A DNA stretch of 64,000 nucleotides, from positions 23,492-87,491 of the forward strand of contig NATV01000113.1 in assembly GCA_003094535.1 (NCBI GenBank). Reading direction: 5' to 3'. The position numbers and the translations under genes were made by a program. Shown here piece by piece: positions 46,490 through 55,696 of this stretch. Source of the DNA: a gamma proteobacterium symbiont of Ctena orbiculata. GTDB lineage: Bacteria; Pseudomonadota; Gammaproteobacteria; Chromatiales; Chromatiaceae. The notes under the pieces are model-generated. The model was not told where the DNA came from. It saw only the letters and a list, made by a program, of their open reading frames with translations, and did no database searches. The stretch's first letter is position 1; each line of letters opens with the position of its first letter.

Positions 46490-48154
46490 ATGGTGAGAGG
46501 AAAACAACACTACTGGTTCGGTATTCTCCTCTGTTTCTGTTTTACCCGAGGTGATGCGGCTGCGGTCGTGGAGATCGATCCCGCGACGCAACCCCTTGCA
46601 GTGCCGATCGAATCGGCACTGGAAGAGGGCTTGGCCATCGATTGGCCGCAAATCGAACGCCTCTACGACAGTCAGCAGCAGCGCTATATCTGGCACCGGG
46701 AGGGCAGACTCTTGGAGCGGGGCAGGGCGCTCTTACGCTGGTTGGCCTCTGCGGATCAGGAGGGCCTGGATGCCGGGGATTATCATCTGGATCACCTCCT
46801 CGGCTTGATCTACAACCCCTCTCAGGCGGTTATCGTCAACCGGGAACTGCTCCTCAGCGACGGCTATCTCAGGCTCGCCCGGGATCTGCGATTGGGTCGC
46901 CACGATCCGCAATCCATCGATCCCTTGTGGATGCTGCCCAGGGAGAATTTCGATCCGGTCGCCGCCCTGGCAGAGGCCCTTGCAAAGGATCGCCTGCAAC
47001 AGTTGCTCGACTCGCTGCGACCCGATCACAGCGCCTATCTGCAGCTGAAAAGGGCCCTTGCCAGATATCGCGCCATCCAATCCGCTGGTGGCTGGGTCGC
47101 GCTACAGACCGAACAGACCCTCCGTCCCGGTGATAGCGATCCCTCAGTTGCCCTGCTTCGAGAGCGATTGGCAGGGGAGTCGCACCAGGTGCAGGGGGTG
47201 GTCTCCGATCCAGATCACTACGATGAGGCGTTGTCGGGGGCGGTGAAGACATTTCAGCAGCGCCACGGCCTGACGGCGGACGGCATCGTGGGTCCGGCGA
47301 CCCTGCGCAGCCTCAACGATCCGATCGAGCGTCGCATCGCGCAGATCAGGGCGAATCTCGAGCGCTGGCGCTGGCTGCCCCATGCATTGGAATCCCGGCA
47401 TCTGATGGTCAATACGGCGGGATTTGAGATATCGCTGGTCAACCAGGGCCAGGTGGTGTTTCACAAACGCACGGTGAACGGCAGGCAGGGGCGTCAGACC
47501 CCCTCGTTCAGCAGCCGGGTGACACACCTGGTCACCAATCCCCTGTGGACGGTACCGCGCACCATCGCGGTGAAGGACATGCTGCCGCAGCTGCAACAGG
47601 ACAGCGCCTATCTGACGACTAAACAGATTCGCGTCTATGCACGCCTTGACGGTGAATGGGGTGAGATCGATCCCCTCGATATCGCCTGGGAGAACTATCA
47701 TGAAAACAACTTCCCATTTGTCTTGAAGCAGGATCCGGGCGGACGCAACAGCCTTGGCCGCATCAAGTTTCACATGCCCAATCCTCACCAGATCTACCTT
47801 CACGACACCCCGGCACGCGCCCTCTTTGAGCGGCCAAATCGCGCCTACAGCTCGGGATGTGTACGCGTCGAGGCTGCTGAGCAGCTGGCGGGATTGCTGA
47901 TCGAATACGGCGAGCGTCCGCAGCTCGGCTGGCTGCACCAGGCGCTGCACAGCGGCGAGACGCTGATCGAGCCGCTCGCCAAGCCGATGCCGGTCTATCT
48001 CACCTATTTCACCAGTTGGGTGGACAGCGCGGGTGCCATCCATTTCCGCCCCGATATCTATCAAAGGGATACGGCGCTGATGCTGGCGATGGGCGAAGGG
48101 GTGGAGCGGATGACCGCCCGGCATCTTGTCAGGGCGGCAGAACCCTCGCTTTAG
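46490..48154 (+). CDS. YcbB/LdtD-like L,D-transpeptidase
   Basis: A 554-aa periplasmic enzyme that would form 3-3 cross-links in peptidoglycan. The N-terminus has a signal peptide (WFGILLCFCFTRGDA). A scaffold helical domain comes next, then a peptidoglycan-binding repeat (about 220-280: 'LSGAVKTFQQRHGLTADGIVGPATLRSLN'). The YkuD catalytic domain has its catalytic cysteine at about 457 in 'YSSGCVRVE', preceded by 'IYLHDTPARALFE'. ATG 46490 has AAAGG 3 bases upstream; an in-frame TTG 12 bases earlier is possible. The next gene is YcbK-like, the same neighbour as in E. coli. Confidence 0.9.
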   Translation: MVRGKQHYWFGILLCFCFTRGDAAAVVEIDPATQPLAVPIESALEEGLAIDWPQIERLYDSQQQRYIWHREGRLLERGRALLRWLASADQEGLDAGDYHLDHLLGLIYNPSQAVIVNRELLLSDGYLRLARDLRLGRHDPQSIDPLWMLPRENFDPVAALAEALAKDRLQQLLDSLRPDHSAYLQLKRALARYRAIQSAGGWVALQTEQTLRPGDSDPSVALLRERLAGESHQVQGVVSDPDHYDEALSGAVKTFQQRHGLTADGIVGPATLRSLNDPIERRIAQIRANLERWRWLPHALESRHLMVNTAGFEISLVNQGQVVFHKRTVNGRQGRQTPSFSSRVTHLVTNPLWTVPRTIAVKDMLPQLQQDSAYLTTKQIRVYARLDGEWGEIDPLDIAWENYHENNFPFVLKQDPGGRNSLGRIKFHMPNPHQIYLHDTPARALFERPNRAYSSGCVRVEAAEQLAGLLIEYGERPQLGWLHQALHSGETLIEPLAKPMPVYLTYFTSWVDSAGAIHFRPDIYQRDTALMLAMGEGVERMTARHLVRAAEPSL

Positions 48155-48305
48155 CTACGTTTCTCTGGCAACCCTATTCCGTCCGGTTGTGACAGGGGTC
48201 ACAGGGTTGGCGCTGTGCAATCCGAATCTGTTAACCTGCGCGTGGATTTTGTTCGGCCCGTGCCGACAATAGTCACAGACCGTGCAACCGGGTTAACCAA
48301 TTTCC

Positions 48306-48878
48306 ATGAACTCAACGCCGAATACCGCTCGAGAGAATCCCCATTTGAGTCGGCGCCGCTTTCTCCGCGGATGTGCCTCCCTTGGCGGCGTGTTGATCGC
48401 TTCACCCTTGCTGGCGGCACTCCCTGACGGGGAGCGCCGAACCCTCGCCTTCCGTCACACCCATACCGGGGAGAGGGGAAGGCTTACCTATTGGCGTGAT
48501 GGCGAATATCAAGGGGAGAATCTGCAGATTCTCGATCATCTTCTCCGGGACCACCGCACCGGGGAGTCGATGCCCATGGATCGGGCGCTGCTGGATATGC
48601 TCCACGGGCTGCAGCAGGGGATTGGCGGCGAGGGTGAATTCGAGATCATATCCGCCTATCGTTCGCCAAAGACCAACCGCATGCTGCGCAACAAGAGTGG
48701 CGGCGTGGCCAAGCGAAGCCTGCACATGCAGGGCAGGGCGATAGATGTCCGCCTCTGCGGCTGTGACCTCAAGACACTGCGGGACCGGGCCATCGCCATG
48801 AAGGCGGGTGGCGTCGGTTACTATCCGAAATCCAATTTTATCCACATCGATACCGGTCGCTTCCGTTACTGGAGCTAG
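48306..48878 (+). CDS. YcbK-like DUF882/M15-type peptidase, Tat-exported
   Basis: A 190-aa protein with a twin-arginine signal (SRRRFLRG at 15-22, then a hydrophobic stretch GGVLIASPLLAAL). The mature part is a peptidase M15/DUF882 domain with metal ligands in 'SLHMQGRAIDVRL' and 'FIHIDTGRFRYW'. It likely trims peptidoglycan peptides in the periplasm, next to the L,D-transpeptidase upstream. The family's substrate is not proven. Confidence 0.9.
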   Translation: MNSTPNTARENPHLSRRRFLRGCASLGGVLIASPLLAALPDGERRTLAFRHTHTGERGRLTYWRDGEYQGENLQILDHLLRDHRTGESMPMDRALLDMLHGLQQGIGGEGEFEIISAYRSPKTNRMLRNKSGGVAKRSLHMQGRAIDVRLCGCDLKTLRDRAIAMKAGGVGYYPKSNFIHIDTGRFRYWS

Positions 48879-48936
48879 GGATCAAGTCTGCCTCCGGGGC
48901 TTGCATCCTTCTCTGATTTGTTCTACATTTCGAAAC

Positions 48937-49290
48937 ATGTCGAATTATCGATCTGATGAAAGACAACTCGCCGAGATGTTCAAGGCATTGGGCAATCCCC
49001 ATCGCCTGCTTATCTTTCAGCGTTTGAGCCGCTGCTGTCTGCCGGGTACCCGTTGCGACCTGGAGGACGCGATCCGTTTCAGTGTCGGTGAGTTGGGGGA
49101 AGGCATGGAGATCGCAGCTTCAACCCTCTCCCACCACCTGAAGGCGCTGCATCATGCCGGCCTGATCGAGATGGAGCGGCAGGGTAAGCAGATCAACTGC
49201 TGGATCGATCCGGCGGTGCTCGAAAAGTTGTATGGATTCTTCAATCCGCAAGCAGAATTTGAAAACATTGGAGGCTGTGATGTCCGATAA
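48937..49290 (+). CDS. arsR: ArsR-family metalloregulator
   Basis: A 117-aa winged-helix repressor with 'MFKALGNPHRLLIFQRL' at 14-30 and a recognition helix region 'IAASTLSHHLKALHHAGLI'. C33, C34 and C40 (CCLPGTRC) lie early and could bind As(III), although their place differs from the classical ELCVCDL site. It overlaps the arsM gene by 11 bases, so it probably controls arsM and itself. Confidence 0.85.
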   Translation: MSNYRSDERQLAEMFKALGNPHRLLIFQRLSRCCLPGTRCDLEDAIRFSVGELGEGMEIAASTLSHHLKALHHAGLIEMERQGKQINCWIDPAVLEKLYGFFNPQAEFENIGGCDVR

Positions 49291-50137
49291 ATCAAACCAA
49301 CCTATTGCTGAAGTGTCATTGCAGGATCTCCAGGACAGCCATCGTCAGGAGGTGCGCCGGGCCTATGCCGAGGTGGCCGTGACCGATAACCAAAATGGTT
49401 GCTGCGGTGTCGAATCGAGTTGCTGCGGCGTATCCGACGATGCCGCGATCAACACCCTGATCTCCACCCGCTTGGGGTATAGCGCGGAGGAGCTTGCCAA
49501 TCTGCCGAGTGGCGCCGACATGGGTTTGGGGTGCGGCAATCCAAAGGCCATCGCTGCCCTGCAACTGGGTGAAGTGGTGGTCGACCTTGGGTCTGGCGGT
49601 GGGGTCGACTGTTTCCTGGCCGCGGCCGAGGTCGGTGACAGCGGCCGCGTTATCGGCGTCGATATGACACCGGACATGCTCTCCAAGGCGCGCAACAACG
49701 CCCTGCGCGGCAACTATACCAACGTCGAGTTCAGGCTGGGTGAAATCGAGGCCCTGCCGATAGCCGATGGCAGCGCGGATGTCATCATCTCCAACTGCGT
49801 GATCAATCTTTCGCCGGATAAGGCAAGGGTTTTTCGCGAGGCCTTCCGGGTCCTCAAAGGGGGAGGGCGGCTCGCCATTTCCGATGTGGTGGCCACCGTG
49901 GAGCTGCCGCCGGAGATGCGCAACGATCCGCAGCTGGTTTCCGGATGCATGGGAAACGCTTCGATGATCGAAGAGCTGGAGCAGTTCATGACGGATGCAG
50001 GCTTTAACGAAATTAGGATCGAACCTAAAGATGAGTCCCGGGCGTTCATTCGCGACTGGGCGCCGGGGCGCGGGGTCGAGGATTATGTGGTCTCGGCGAC
50101 CATTGAGGCAACCAAACCGGGGGCTGAAGAGTTTTGA
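49280..50137 (+). CDS. arsM: Arsenite S-adenosylmethionine methyltransferase
   Basis: A 285-aa enzyme that methylates arsenite. The SAM motif is 'VVDLGSGGGVDCF' (about 97-109). The arsenic-binding cysteines of the family are present in 'MGLGCGNPKA', 'ISNCVINLS' and 'VSGCMGNAS', and extra pairs occur near the N-terminus (CCGVESSCC, 41-49). TTGGAGG, 6-12 bases upstream of ATG 49280, decides the start. It forms a two-gene unit with the arsR-like gene. Confidence 0.93.
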   Translation: MSDKSNQPIAEVSLQDLQDSHRQEVRRAYAEVAVTDNQNGCCGVESSCCGVSDDAAINTLISTRLGYSAEELANLPSGADMGLGCGNPKAIAALQLGEVVVDLGSGGGVDCFLAAAEVGDSGRVIGVDMTPDMLSKARNNALRGNYTNVEFRLGEIEALPIADGSADVIISNCVINLSPDKARVFREAFRVLKGGGRLAISDVVATVELPPEMRNDPQLVSGCMGNASMIEELEQFMTDAGFNEIRIEPKDESRAFIRDWAPGRGVEDYVVSATIEATKPGAEEF

Positions 50138-50215
50138 GTTATTAGTTTTGAGTTTTTAGTTGTGGTGGTCTTGCGTAAGTAGCCTGGCTGATAGCAGGAT
50201 TCTGGTCCAGTGTGT

Positions 50216-50238
50216 TCCCTCTCCCTTGGGGAGAGGGA
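50216..50238. repeat. REP-like palindrome, may also end transcription of arsM
   Basis: CCCTCTCCC TT GGGGAGAGGG is a near-perfect 9-bp hairpin followed by AGTGGGGA. It is flanked by A/T-rich direct repeats (AGTTTTGAG at 50130-50160 and AATTCAAAATTC after it), as in mobile palindromic intergenic elements. A decayed relative is at 32727-32762. Confidence 0.55.
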
Positions 50239-50297
50239 GTGGGGATCAACAACTAGTGAGCAGCGCGAACACCTCAATTCAAAATTCAAAAAACAAC

Positions 50298-51200
50298 TCA
50301 GCACTTTTCTCCAACCGCCTGTCCCATCCGCACAGTCGACCCCGCGGTAAAGTCCTCCAACCACTCCACCGCATCCCTGGCGAACAGCATGATCACGGTT
50401 GAACCCATGTTGAAGCGTCCCATCTCTTCGCCTTTCGCCAGTTCAACGGGGGTAGGCTTGTCCTGCTGTTGGTAATCCCATTTATTAGTCTGCTGTCGCT
50501 TCGGCGTGATTGTGCCGGCCCAGACGGTCTCGATGCTGGAGACAAAGATGGCGCCGACGAGGATGATCGCCATGGGACCGAACGCTGTGTCGAAGAGGGA
50601 GATCACGCGCTCGTTCCTGGCAAACAGCCTTGGCACCTTCCGGCAGGTGGTGGCATTGACGCTGAACAGGCGTCCCGGGACGTGGACCATGCGTCTGAGT
50701 CTGCCGTTCACCGGCATATGCACACGGTGATAATCACGGGGTGAAAGGTAGATGGTGGCGAAGTTGCCGTCCTCGAAGAGTTGGTTCATCTCCGGATCAC
50801 CACCCAGTAGTTCGAGCAGGGAATAGTCATGGCCTTTTGCCTGCAACAGGAAGCCCGATTCGATGTCGCCCGCTCGGCTCAGCGTGCCGTCCGCGGGGGC
50901 TGCCACCTGGTTCTCCTCTTGGGTAAAGGGACGGGCATCGGGTTGCAGGGCGCGGGTGAAGAAGTCGTTGAAGCTCCTGTATTGGCGGGGATCGTTCTGC
51001 AGCGCTTCCTCCATATCCACCTTGTACCAGTTGATGGCCTGACGGATCAGCAGATCCTTGACCGGCTTCAGTTCGATGCGGGCAATGCCGTGCATCACAG
51101 ATGAGAGCAGATGGTGAGGGAGTAGATACTGCAGGCCCACAAACAGGGTTTGAAGGATATGATTGGGACCATCCTTTGGTGTGGTATCGGGTTGATTCAT
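50298..51200 (-). CDS. psd: Phosphatidylserine decarboxylase proenzyme
   Basis: A 300-aa inner-membrane enzyme making phosphatidylethanolamine. Self-cleavage occurs in the LGST-type motif, here 'MGSTVIMLF' near residue 268, giving the pyruvoyl cofactor. Other marks are 'YRSFNDFFTRAL', 'VAAPADGTLS' and 'FATIYLSPRDYHRVHMPVNG'. It is the last gene of a four-gene minus-strand operon with 4-6 base gaps or overlaps. Confidence 0.96.
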   Translation of the reverse strand: MNQPDTTPKDGPNHILQTLFVGLQYLLPHHLLSSVMHGIARIELKPVKDLLIRQAINWYKVDMEEALQNDPRQYRSFNDFFTRALQPDARPFTQEENQVAAPADGTLSRAGDIESGFLLQAKGHDYSLLELLGGDPEMNQLFEDGNFATIYLSPRDYHRVHMPVNGRLRRMVHVPGRLFSVNATTCRKVPRLFARNERVISLFDTAFGPMAIILVGAIFVSSIETVWAGTITPKRQQTNKWDYQQQDKPTPVELAKGEEMGRFNMGSTVIMLFARDAVEWLEDFTAGSTVRMGQAVGEKC

Positions 51201-51204
51201 CGCT

Positions 51205-51798
51205 TTACTGCACTGGGTCGATCAGTGTGTTGAGATCTACGGCGATAGTAGCGGCATCTAGATCCGGGGTAAACAGGGCGTGGATTCTGGTCTTTGGTCC
51301 GATCAGGTAGAGCGTCTGTTGCGCCTCGCTTGCCGTACCGAACAAGGTATCCAAAAGATCATCCACTCTCTCAGCTTCGCCCTGCAGGGCATGGATATTG
51401 TCCGACATCCTGGAGAAGGACAGCGGCGTTGCCCGACGCTTATTCAAGGGGAGGTAGTAAAAGGCCATTTGGCGCTGTAATCCGGGATCTGTCCCCAACC
51501 TGTTGTGTACCCGTATCAGTCGGGTCAGCGCCGCGGGGGAGGCTGTCTCGGGGGTGGGATCAATCATCAGCAGGCTCCAGTGGCCTTGCAGGTCGGTGTT
51601 GGAAAAGGGTTCGCCCGCCTGGTTGTAAAGCTCCATGGACGGAGCCGGCAGGGGAGGGCTGATCAGGATGCCGCTGATTTCCGGCATCATCCGGTTGCGT
51701 TGTTTTTGTAAGTGGCCGGCATAGTAGGCCAGGGAGAATGTGATCAGCACCAGAAACAGGATCACCAGCCGGCGCTGTCTGCTGGTGGGCCGTCTCAT
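51205..51798 (-). CDS. SCO1/SenC-like membrane-anchored protein lacking the copper cysteines
   Basis: A 197-aa protein with one N-terminal membrane anchor (LVILFLVLITFSLAYYAG) and a thioredoxin-like periplasmic domain. 'SNTDLQGHWSLLMI' and 'AFYYLPLNKRRATPLSFSRM' resemble the SCO fold. The CxxxC copper site of SCO proteins is absent (PTPETAS at that position), so copper delivery by the usual chemistry is unlikely. ATG overlaps the rhodanese stop (ATGA), which fixes the start. Confidence 0.65.
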   Translation of the reverse strand: MRRPTSRQRRLVILFLVLITFSLAYYAGHLQKQRNRMMPEISGILISPPLPAPSMELYNQAGEPFSNTDLQGHWSLLMIDPTPETASPAALTRLIRVHNRLGTDPGLQRQMAFYYLPLNKRRATPLSFSRMSDNIHALQGEAERVDDLLDTLFGTASEAQQTLYLIGPKTRIHALFTPDLDAATIAVDLNTLIDPVQ

Positions 51799-52613
51799 GG
51801 CAAGGCTTTGGGTGTATCGTCCCTGTTGCCCCAATCTGACCAGGATCCCGGATAGCCTTTGCAACGCGGATAACCCAGATGGCGAAGGACGAACCAGGAG
51901 AGGGAGGAGCGGTGGTGGGTTTGGCAGTAGGTCACGATCTCTTTTTCCGGGCTCAGACCCAACTGTGTAAGCTGTGACCTCAGCGCATCATCCGACTTTA
52001 ATCGCAAGTTTCGCTGACGGTCCATAACCTCCAGCCAGTCGAGATTGGCGGCTCCCGGTATATGCCCCGGGTGGCTGGAGAAGCGTGAAATCCCGGCATA
52101 CTCATTCCGGCTGCGTGCATCCCAGAGTGCGAAGTCGCTCTCGCCTAGACGTTCGATAATATATTCAGTGGTCGCAACGGAGTCCAGGCCGGGTGCGGAG
52201 CTGAAACCGGCACTGGCCGGTGCGGTTGGCTCGCGACTGCATGGATGACCCTCGTTTACCCAGGCATGGAGGCCGCCGTTAAGCAGCGAATAGTGCCTGT
52301 GGCCCATCGTCTCCAGGGTCCACAGCAGACGCGAGGCGTTGCCGCCACCTTCGTCATCGTAGGCGACAACGTGGCTGCCCTTGTCGATGCCGAGCTGCGA
52401 AAATGTCTGTGCCAACGCTGCTGGATCCGGCAGCAGCCCATACACGGGGTGTCTGGCGGCTACAATCCGGCTGTACGCGAGATGGATGGCCCGGGGTATA
52501 TGGAGTTGGGCGTAGGTGGTGTCCTTGCACAGGTCGACGACGACCAGCCTCTCTTCATCGAGCAGGTCGCGCAACCGCTCAGGTTCGAGCAGGAGAGGCA
52601 GTTCGCCGGTCAT
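51795..52613 (-). CDS. Two-domain sulfurtransferase (rhodanese family)
   Basis: A 272-aa protein of two rhodanese domains. The N-terminal one (1-125) is inactive in type. The C-terminal one has the catalytic cysteine in 'VTYCQTHHRSS' (about 229-239), preceded by the 'WDARSRNEYAGIS' motif. It resembles thiosulfate or 3-mercaptopyruvate sulfurtransferases such as SseA. It probably moves sulfane sulfur in the cytoplasm; the donor is not determined. Confidence 0.9.
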   Translation of the reverse strand: MTGELPLLLEPERLRDLLDEERLVVVDLCKDTTYAQLHIPRAIHLAYSRIVAARHPVYGLLPDPAALAQTFSQLGIDKGSHVVAYDDEGGGNASRLLWTLETMGHRHYSLLNGGLHAWVNEGHPCSREPTAPASAGFSSAPGLDSVATTEYIIERLGESDFALWDARSRNEYAGISRFSSHPGHIPGAANLDWLEVMDRQRNLRLKSDDALRSQLTQLGLSPEKEIVTYCQTHHRSSLSWFVLRHLGYPRCKGYPGSWSDWGNRDDTPKALP

Positions 52614-52619
52614 CAGAGT

Positions 52620-53798
52620 TCAGAGCAGTACGTGCTGAACCTTGCCCAATGCGACGTCGGTGTTGATCGGGGCGTTCATCTCGGTGAGGACGGCCTCCAG
52701 GGCACCCACACAGAGCAGGACATTCTCCGGCTTTGCGCTGTGCCCCATCAGGCCGATACGCCACACCTTGCCGGCCAGTGCACCCAAGCCGGCGCCGATT
52801 TCCAGGTTGTATTCACTCAACAAGCGGCTTCTCACGCTTGCATCATCGACACCTTCGGGTATGGATACCGCGTTCAACATCGGCAAGCGATGTAGCTCGT
52901 CGACGATGAAATTAATTCCCATCGCCTCGAGCCCGGCCTTGAGTGCGTCATGCATCTTATGGTGGCGTTCCCAGGCATTTTCCAATCCCTCATCCTGGAG
53001 CATGACGAGTGACTCATGCAATCCGTAAAGGGCGTTCACCGGCGCGGTGTGGTGGTAGGCGCGTTTCTGGCCGCTCCCCCAATACCCCATCACCAGGTTG
53101 AGGTCGAGAAACCAGCTCTGGACCTTGCTGCTGCGGTTGCGCACCTTCTGCAAGGCGCGCTCGTTGAAGCTGATGGGTGAAATGCCCGGGGTGCAGGAGA
53201 GACACTTCTGGGTTCCGGAGTAGATGGCATCGATTTCCCATTCATCGACTTTCAGTTCGCAACCTCCGAGTGAGGTAACGCTATCGACGATCGTGAGGCA
53301 ATCGTGGCGATGGGCAAGCGCCACCAGCTCCTTGGCGTCCGCGCGGGCGCCGGTGGAGGTTTCGGCGTGGACGAAGGCGAGAATCTTGGCATCACTGTGT
53401 TGCTCCAGGGCTGCTTCCACCTTTGCCAGGTCTACAGCTTTGCCCCATTCGTCCTCGACCATGACCGGAGTGCCGCCGCAGCGTTCCACATTCTCTTTCA
53501 TGCGGCCGCCGAAAACACCGTTTTGGCAGACAATGACCTTGTCACCGGGCTCAACCAGGTTGACAAAACAGGTCTCCATACCAGCGGATCCGGGTGCCGA
53601 GACGGGCATGGTCAGCGGATTTTCGGTCTGGTATGCATACTGTAGCAATTCCTTGACCTGCTCCATCATCTCGATAAAGACCGGATCCAGATGGCCGACA
53701 GTCGGACGTGATAACGCCTCAAGAATGCGTGGGTGTACGTCGGATGGACCGGGCCCCATCAGTGTTCGGATTGGAGGATTGAAACTGGGAGTCGTCAT
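52620..53798 (-). CDS. Class V PLP aminotransferase (serine/alanine-glyoxylate type)
   Basis: A 392-aa enzyme of the AGXT/SgaA family. The N-terminus 'LMGPGPSDVHPRILEALSRPTVGHLDP' is diagnostic. The PLP lysine is in 'SGTQKCLSCTPG' (about 191-202). The likely reaction is transfer from serine or alanine to glyoxylate; the donor cannot be settled by eye. ATG 53798 follows AAAGG and matches the family start; the frame upstream is open but not conserved. It leads the aminotransferase-rhodanese-SCO-psd operon. Confidence 0.9.
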   Translation of the reverse strand: MTTPSFNPPIRTLMGPGPSDVHPRILEALSRPTVGHLDPVFIEMMEQVKELLQYAYQTENPLTMPVSAPGSAGMETCFVNLVEPGDKVIVCQNGVFGGRMKENVERCGGTPVMVEDEWGKAVDLAKVEAALEQHSDAKILAFVHAETSTGARADAKELVALAHRHDCLTIVDSVTSLGGCELKVDEWEIDAIYSGTQKCLSCTPGISPISFNERALQKVRNRSSKVQSWFLDLNLVMGYWGSGQKRAYHHTAPVNALYGLHESLVMLQDEGLENAWERHHKMHDALKAGLEAMGINFIVDELHRLPMLNAVSIPEGVDDASVRSRLLSEYNLEIGAGLGALAGKVWRIGLMGHSAKPENVLLCVGALEAVLTEMNAPINTDVALGKVQHVLL

Positions 53799-54236
53799 AC
53801 TTCGTGGCCTTTCTGTCGGTTTAAAAAGCTGCAGAGTATAAGTGGTGAATCCATCTGGCATCAAGCGGCGGCGCCCCTGGCTGGGTTGCGTATCTGTCAA
53901 TTGTTTGGGAATTAAACGAGCCTGCCGGTGATTCTTATCCGTCTCGATCGGCAGGGTCAAAGAGACTTAATTAAACAGTTGGTATTTATCTCATCTATCC
54001 CGACTTTCCTGGTTGGAAAACACAGCCCTTTTTTTTATCAGTCTCGGTCACATTTTTTACTATCGGCGGCCGGATGAATAGCTTAAAAAACCAAGAAATT
54101 ATTCTGTAAATACAGTTACTTACAATCTGCCATCCTGTAGTGTGAATATGATCACTTTGATCTGTGATCCAGTTCCTCAGGTCCTTTTAATCTCTGCCGT
54201 AATCTATCGCAGGAATAAAGATACTGAGGCATCGAA
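53799..54236. other. AT-rich divergent promoter region
   Basis: These 438 bases separate the aminotransferase operon from the lipoprotein gene. I see a T-run after AAAACACAGCCC (54015-54040) and a CTGTA-AA-TACAG dyad near 54100, but no complete known motif and no gene. Confidence 0.4.
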
Positions 54237-55325
54237 ATGAGATCATTCCAGGCGGTTTTTACAACGATAACATTGGGTATCATTCTCAGTGCATGCGGCG
54301 GCGGTGGCGCCGTCTCTGAGTCTGATCAGCTGGGCAATGCTCAAGATACCGCTGTCTCCAATGGAAGTGAGTCTACAACACCCACGACAAACGACACGAC
54401 CACCGATAGCGGCCAGACAACTCCAGCACCTGTACCATCAGCTCCTACTTCTGGTTCACACCCGATCGTCAGGGCAGAAACCGGAATCTATGGCGCGGCC
54501 AATCTGGCAGCGGTCACCGTATCCGGCACTGATGTCCTTCTCGGGTGGTTCCAGCCGAACGACCATCCGTCGGGTGGCTACGATATCATTATCGACGGCG
54601 TGAATACCAAAGCCGAGCATCGCACGGTCAACACCACCCTGGCCATAGGGGGTCTGGACCTAAGCGTTCAGCACTGCTTTGTCGTGCGGGCACGCTACAC
54701 TCAGGCCCTGCCGACAGAGTTGTATGACTCCAACAGCCAGTGCACGGATGGTCCGCAGGGCGAAAATCAGGCGCCTGAGATCTCCGGCAACCCGGCAGAC
54801 AGCGTGGCTGTGGGCGACACCTACGCATTCACCCCCAGTGCAACGGACAACGACAACGACGAACTGACTTTTTCGGTCGCCAATCTGCCGACCTGGGCCG
54901 AGTTCGACACCCAGACAGGTACCTTGAGCGGTACCCCCGCAGCAGGCGACGAGGGTGACTACAACAATATCACTATTTCAGTCTCCGACGGCGCCGGTGA
55001 AGCGAATCTGGCTGCCTTCTCTATCGCGGTGACAGCGGATGCCGCTACTGCTGCGACCGGTTCGATGTCGCTGAGATGGGTTGCACCGACAACCCGGACC
55101 GACGGTTCCGCGCTCAACCTGGCGGACATCAAGGGATACTGCATCTATATCGGTACCACCAGAGATAATCTGGAGATGGTGGTAGATCTCACAGAGGGCG
55201 ACAGGACCGACTATATTTTGGACAACCTCGAACTTGGCGACTACTACGTGGCAGTATCTGTATATGATCAGCAGGATGTCATGAGCAACTATTCGAATGT
55301 GGTGATGAAATCGGTCGTGAATTGA
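54237..55325 (+). CDS. Lipoprotein with Ig-like/fibronectin-type repeats
   Basis: A 362-aa protein with a lipobox (LSAC, cysteine near residue 20) followed by a Gly/Ser/Thr-rich linker (about 22-80). Three beta-sandwich modules follow: a fibronectin type III-like unit (80-175), a putative Ig domain of the He_PIG type (180-275: 'PADSVAVGDTYAFTPSATD', 'LSGTPAAGDEGDY') and a C-terminal fibronectin-like unit (280-360). Asp after the lipidated Cys is absent, so it likely goes to the outer membrane. It is probably a cell-surface protein or polysaccharide-binding protein. Confidence 0.75.
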   Translation: MRSFQAVFTTITLGIILSACGGGGAVSESDQLGNAQDTAVSNGSESTTPTTNDTTTDSGQTTPAPVPSAPTSGSHPIVRAETGIYGAANLAAVTVSGTDVLLGWFQPNDHPSGGYDIIIDGVNTKAEHRTVNTTLAIGGLDLSVQHCFVVRARYTQALPTELYDSNSQCTDGPQGENQAPEISGNPADSVAVGDTYAFTPSATDNDNDELTFSVANLPTWAEFDTQTGTLSGTPAAGDEGDYNNITISVSDGAGEANLAAFSIAVTADAATAATGSMSLRWVAPTTRTDGSALNLADIKGYCIYIGTTRDNLEMVVDLTEGDRTDYILDNLELGDYYVAVSVYDQQDVMSNYSNVVMKSVVN

Positions 55326-55696
55326 TCATGATCTAGATCGCTGCCGCCTACGGCACACCATATCAAACAAAACCTGTTGCATGGTAATCTACCGGCAACA
55401 GGTTTTTTTTCTGAATCCGATAGTGCTATATTCTGTAACCCATGGCATCGATGCCGTTAGTTGAAGCCCTGTTATAGCGGATGGCTATAAACAGGCGTTC
55501 AACTCGCTTGCCCCGCCATCCGACAACTATGGAGTGTGCTGAAATGGACTTGCCTCTCACAACACATCACTATCCTATCCTTGGCAGAGCTTGATATTTT
55601 TTGATCGTCTGCCTGTGTGGAGCTGACGATATCTTCCTCTGCTTGGGGGTATCGTTTTTTTTCCGGTTTGTACCATCATGAAGCCGAGTGACAGAG
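55326..55696. other. Spacer with terminator and ATPase promoter
   Basis: The first third holds the terminator at 55371-55410. The rest is a mixed-composition leader for the ExeA-like gene with no gene or known RNA that I can support. Confidence 0.45.
55371..55410 (+). terminator. Rho-independent terminator of the lipoprotein gene
   Basis: AACCTGTTGC (55371-55380) pairs fully with GCAACAGGTT (55395-55404), and eight T's close the stem end. A strong intrinsic terminator. Confidence 0.85.

Noticed and set aside
54105..54116. CTGTA-AA-TACAG dyad as a possible LexA box
   Set aside because: The LexA consensus needs CTG-N10-CAG; here the arms are only 6 bases apart between CTG and CAG.
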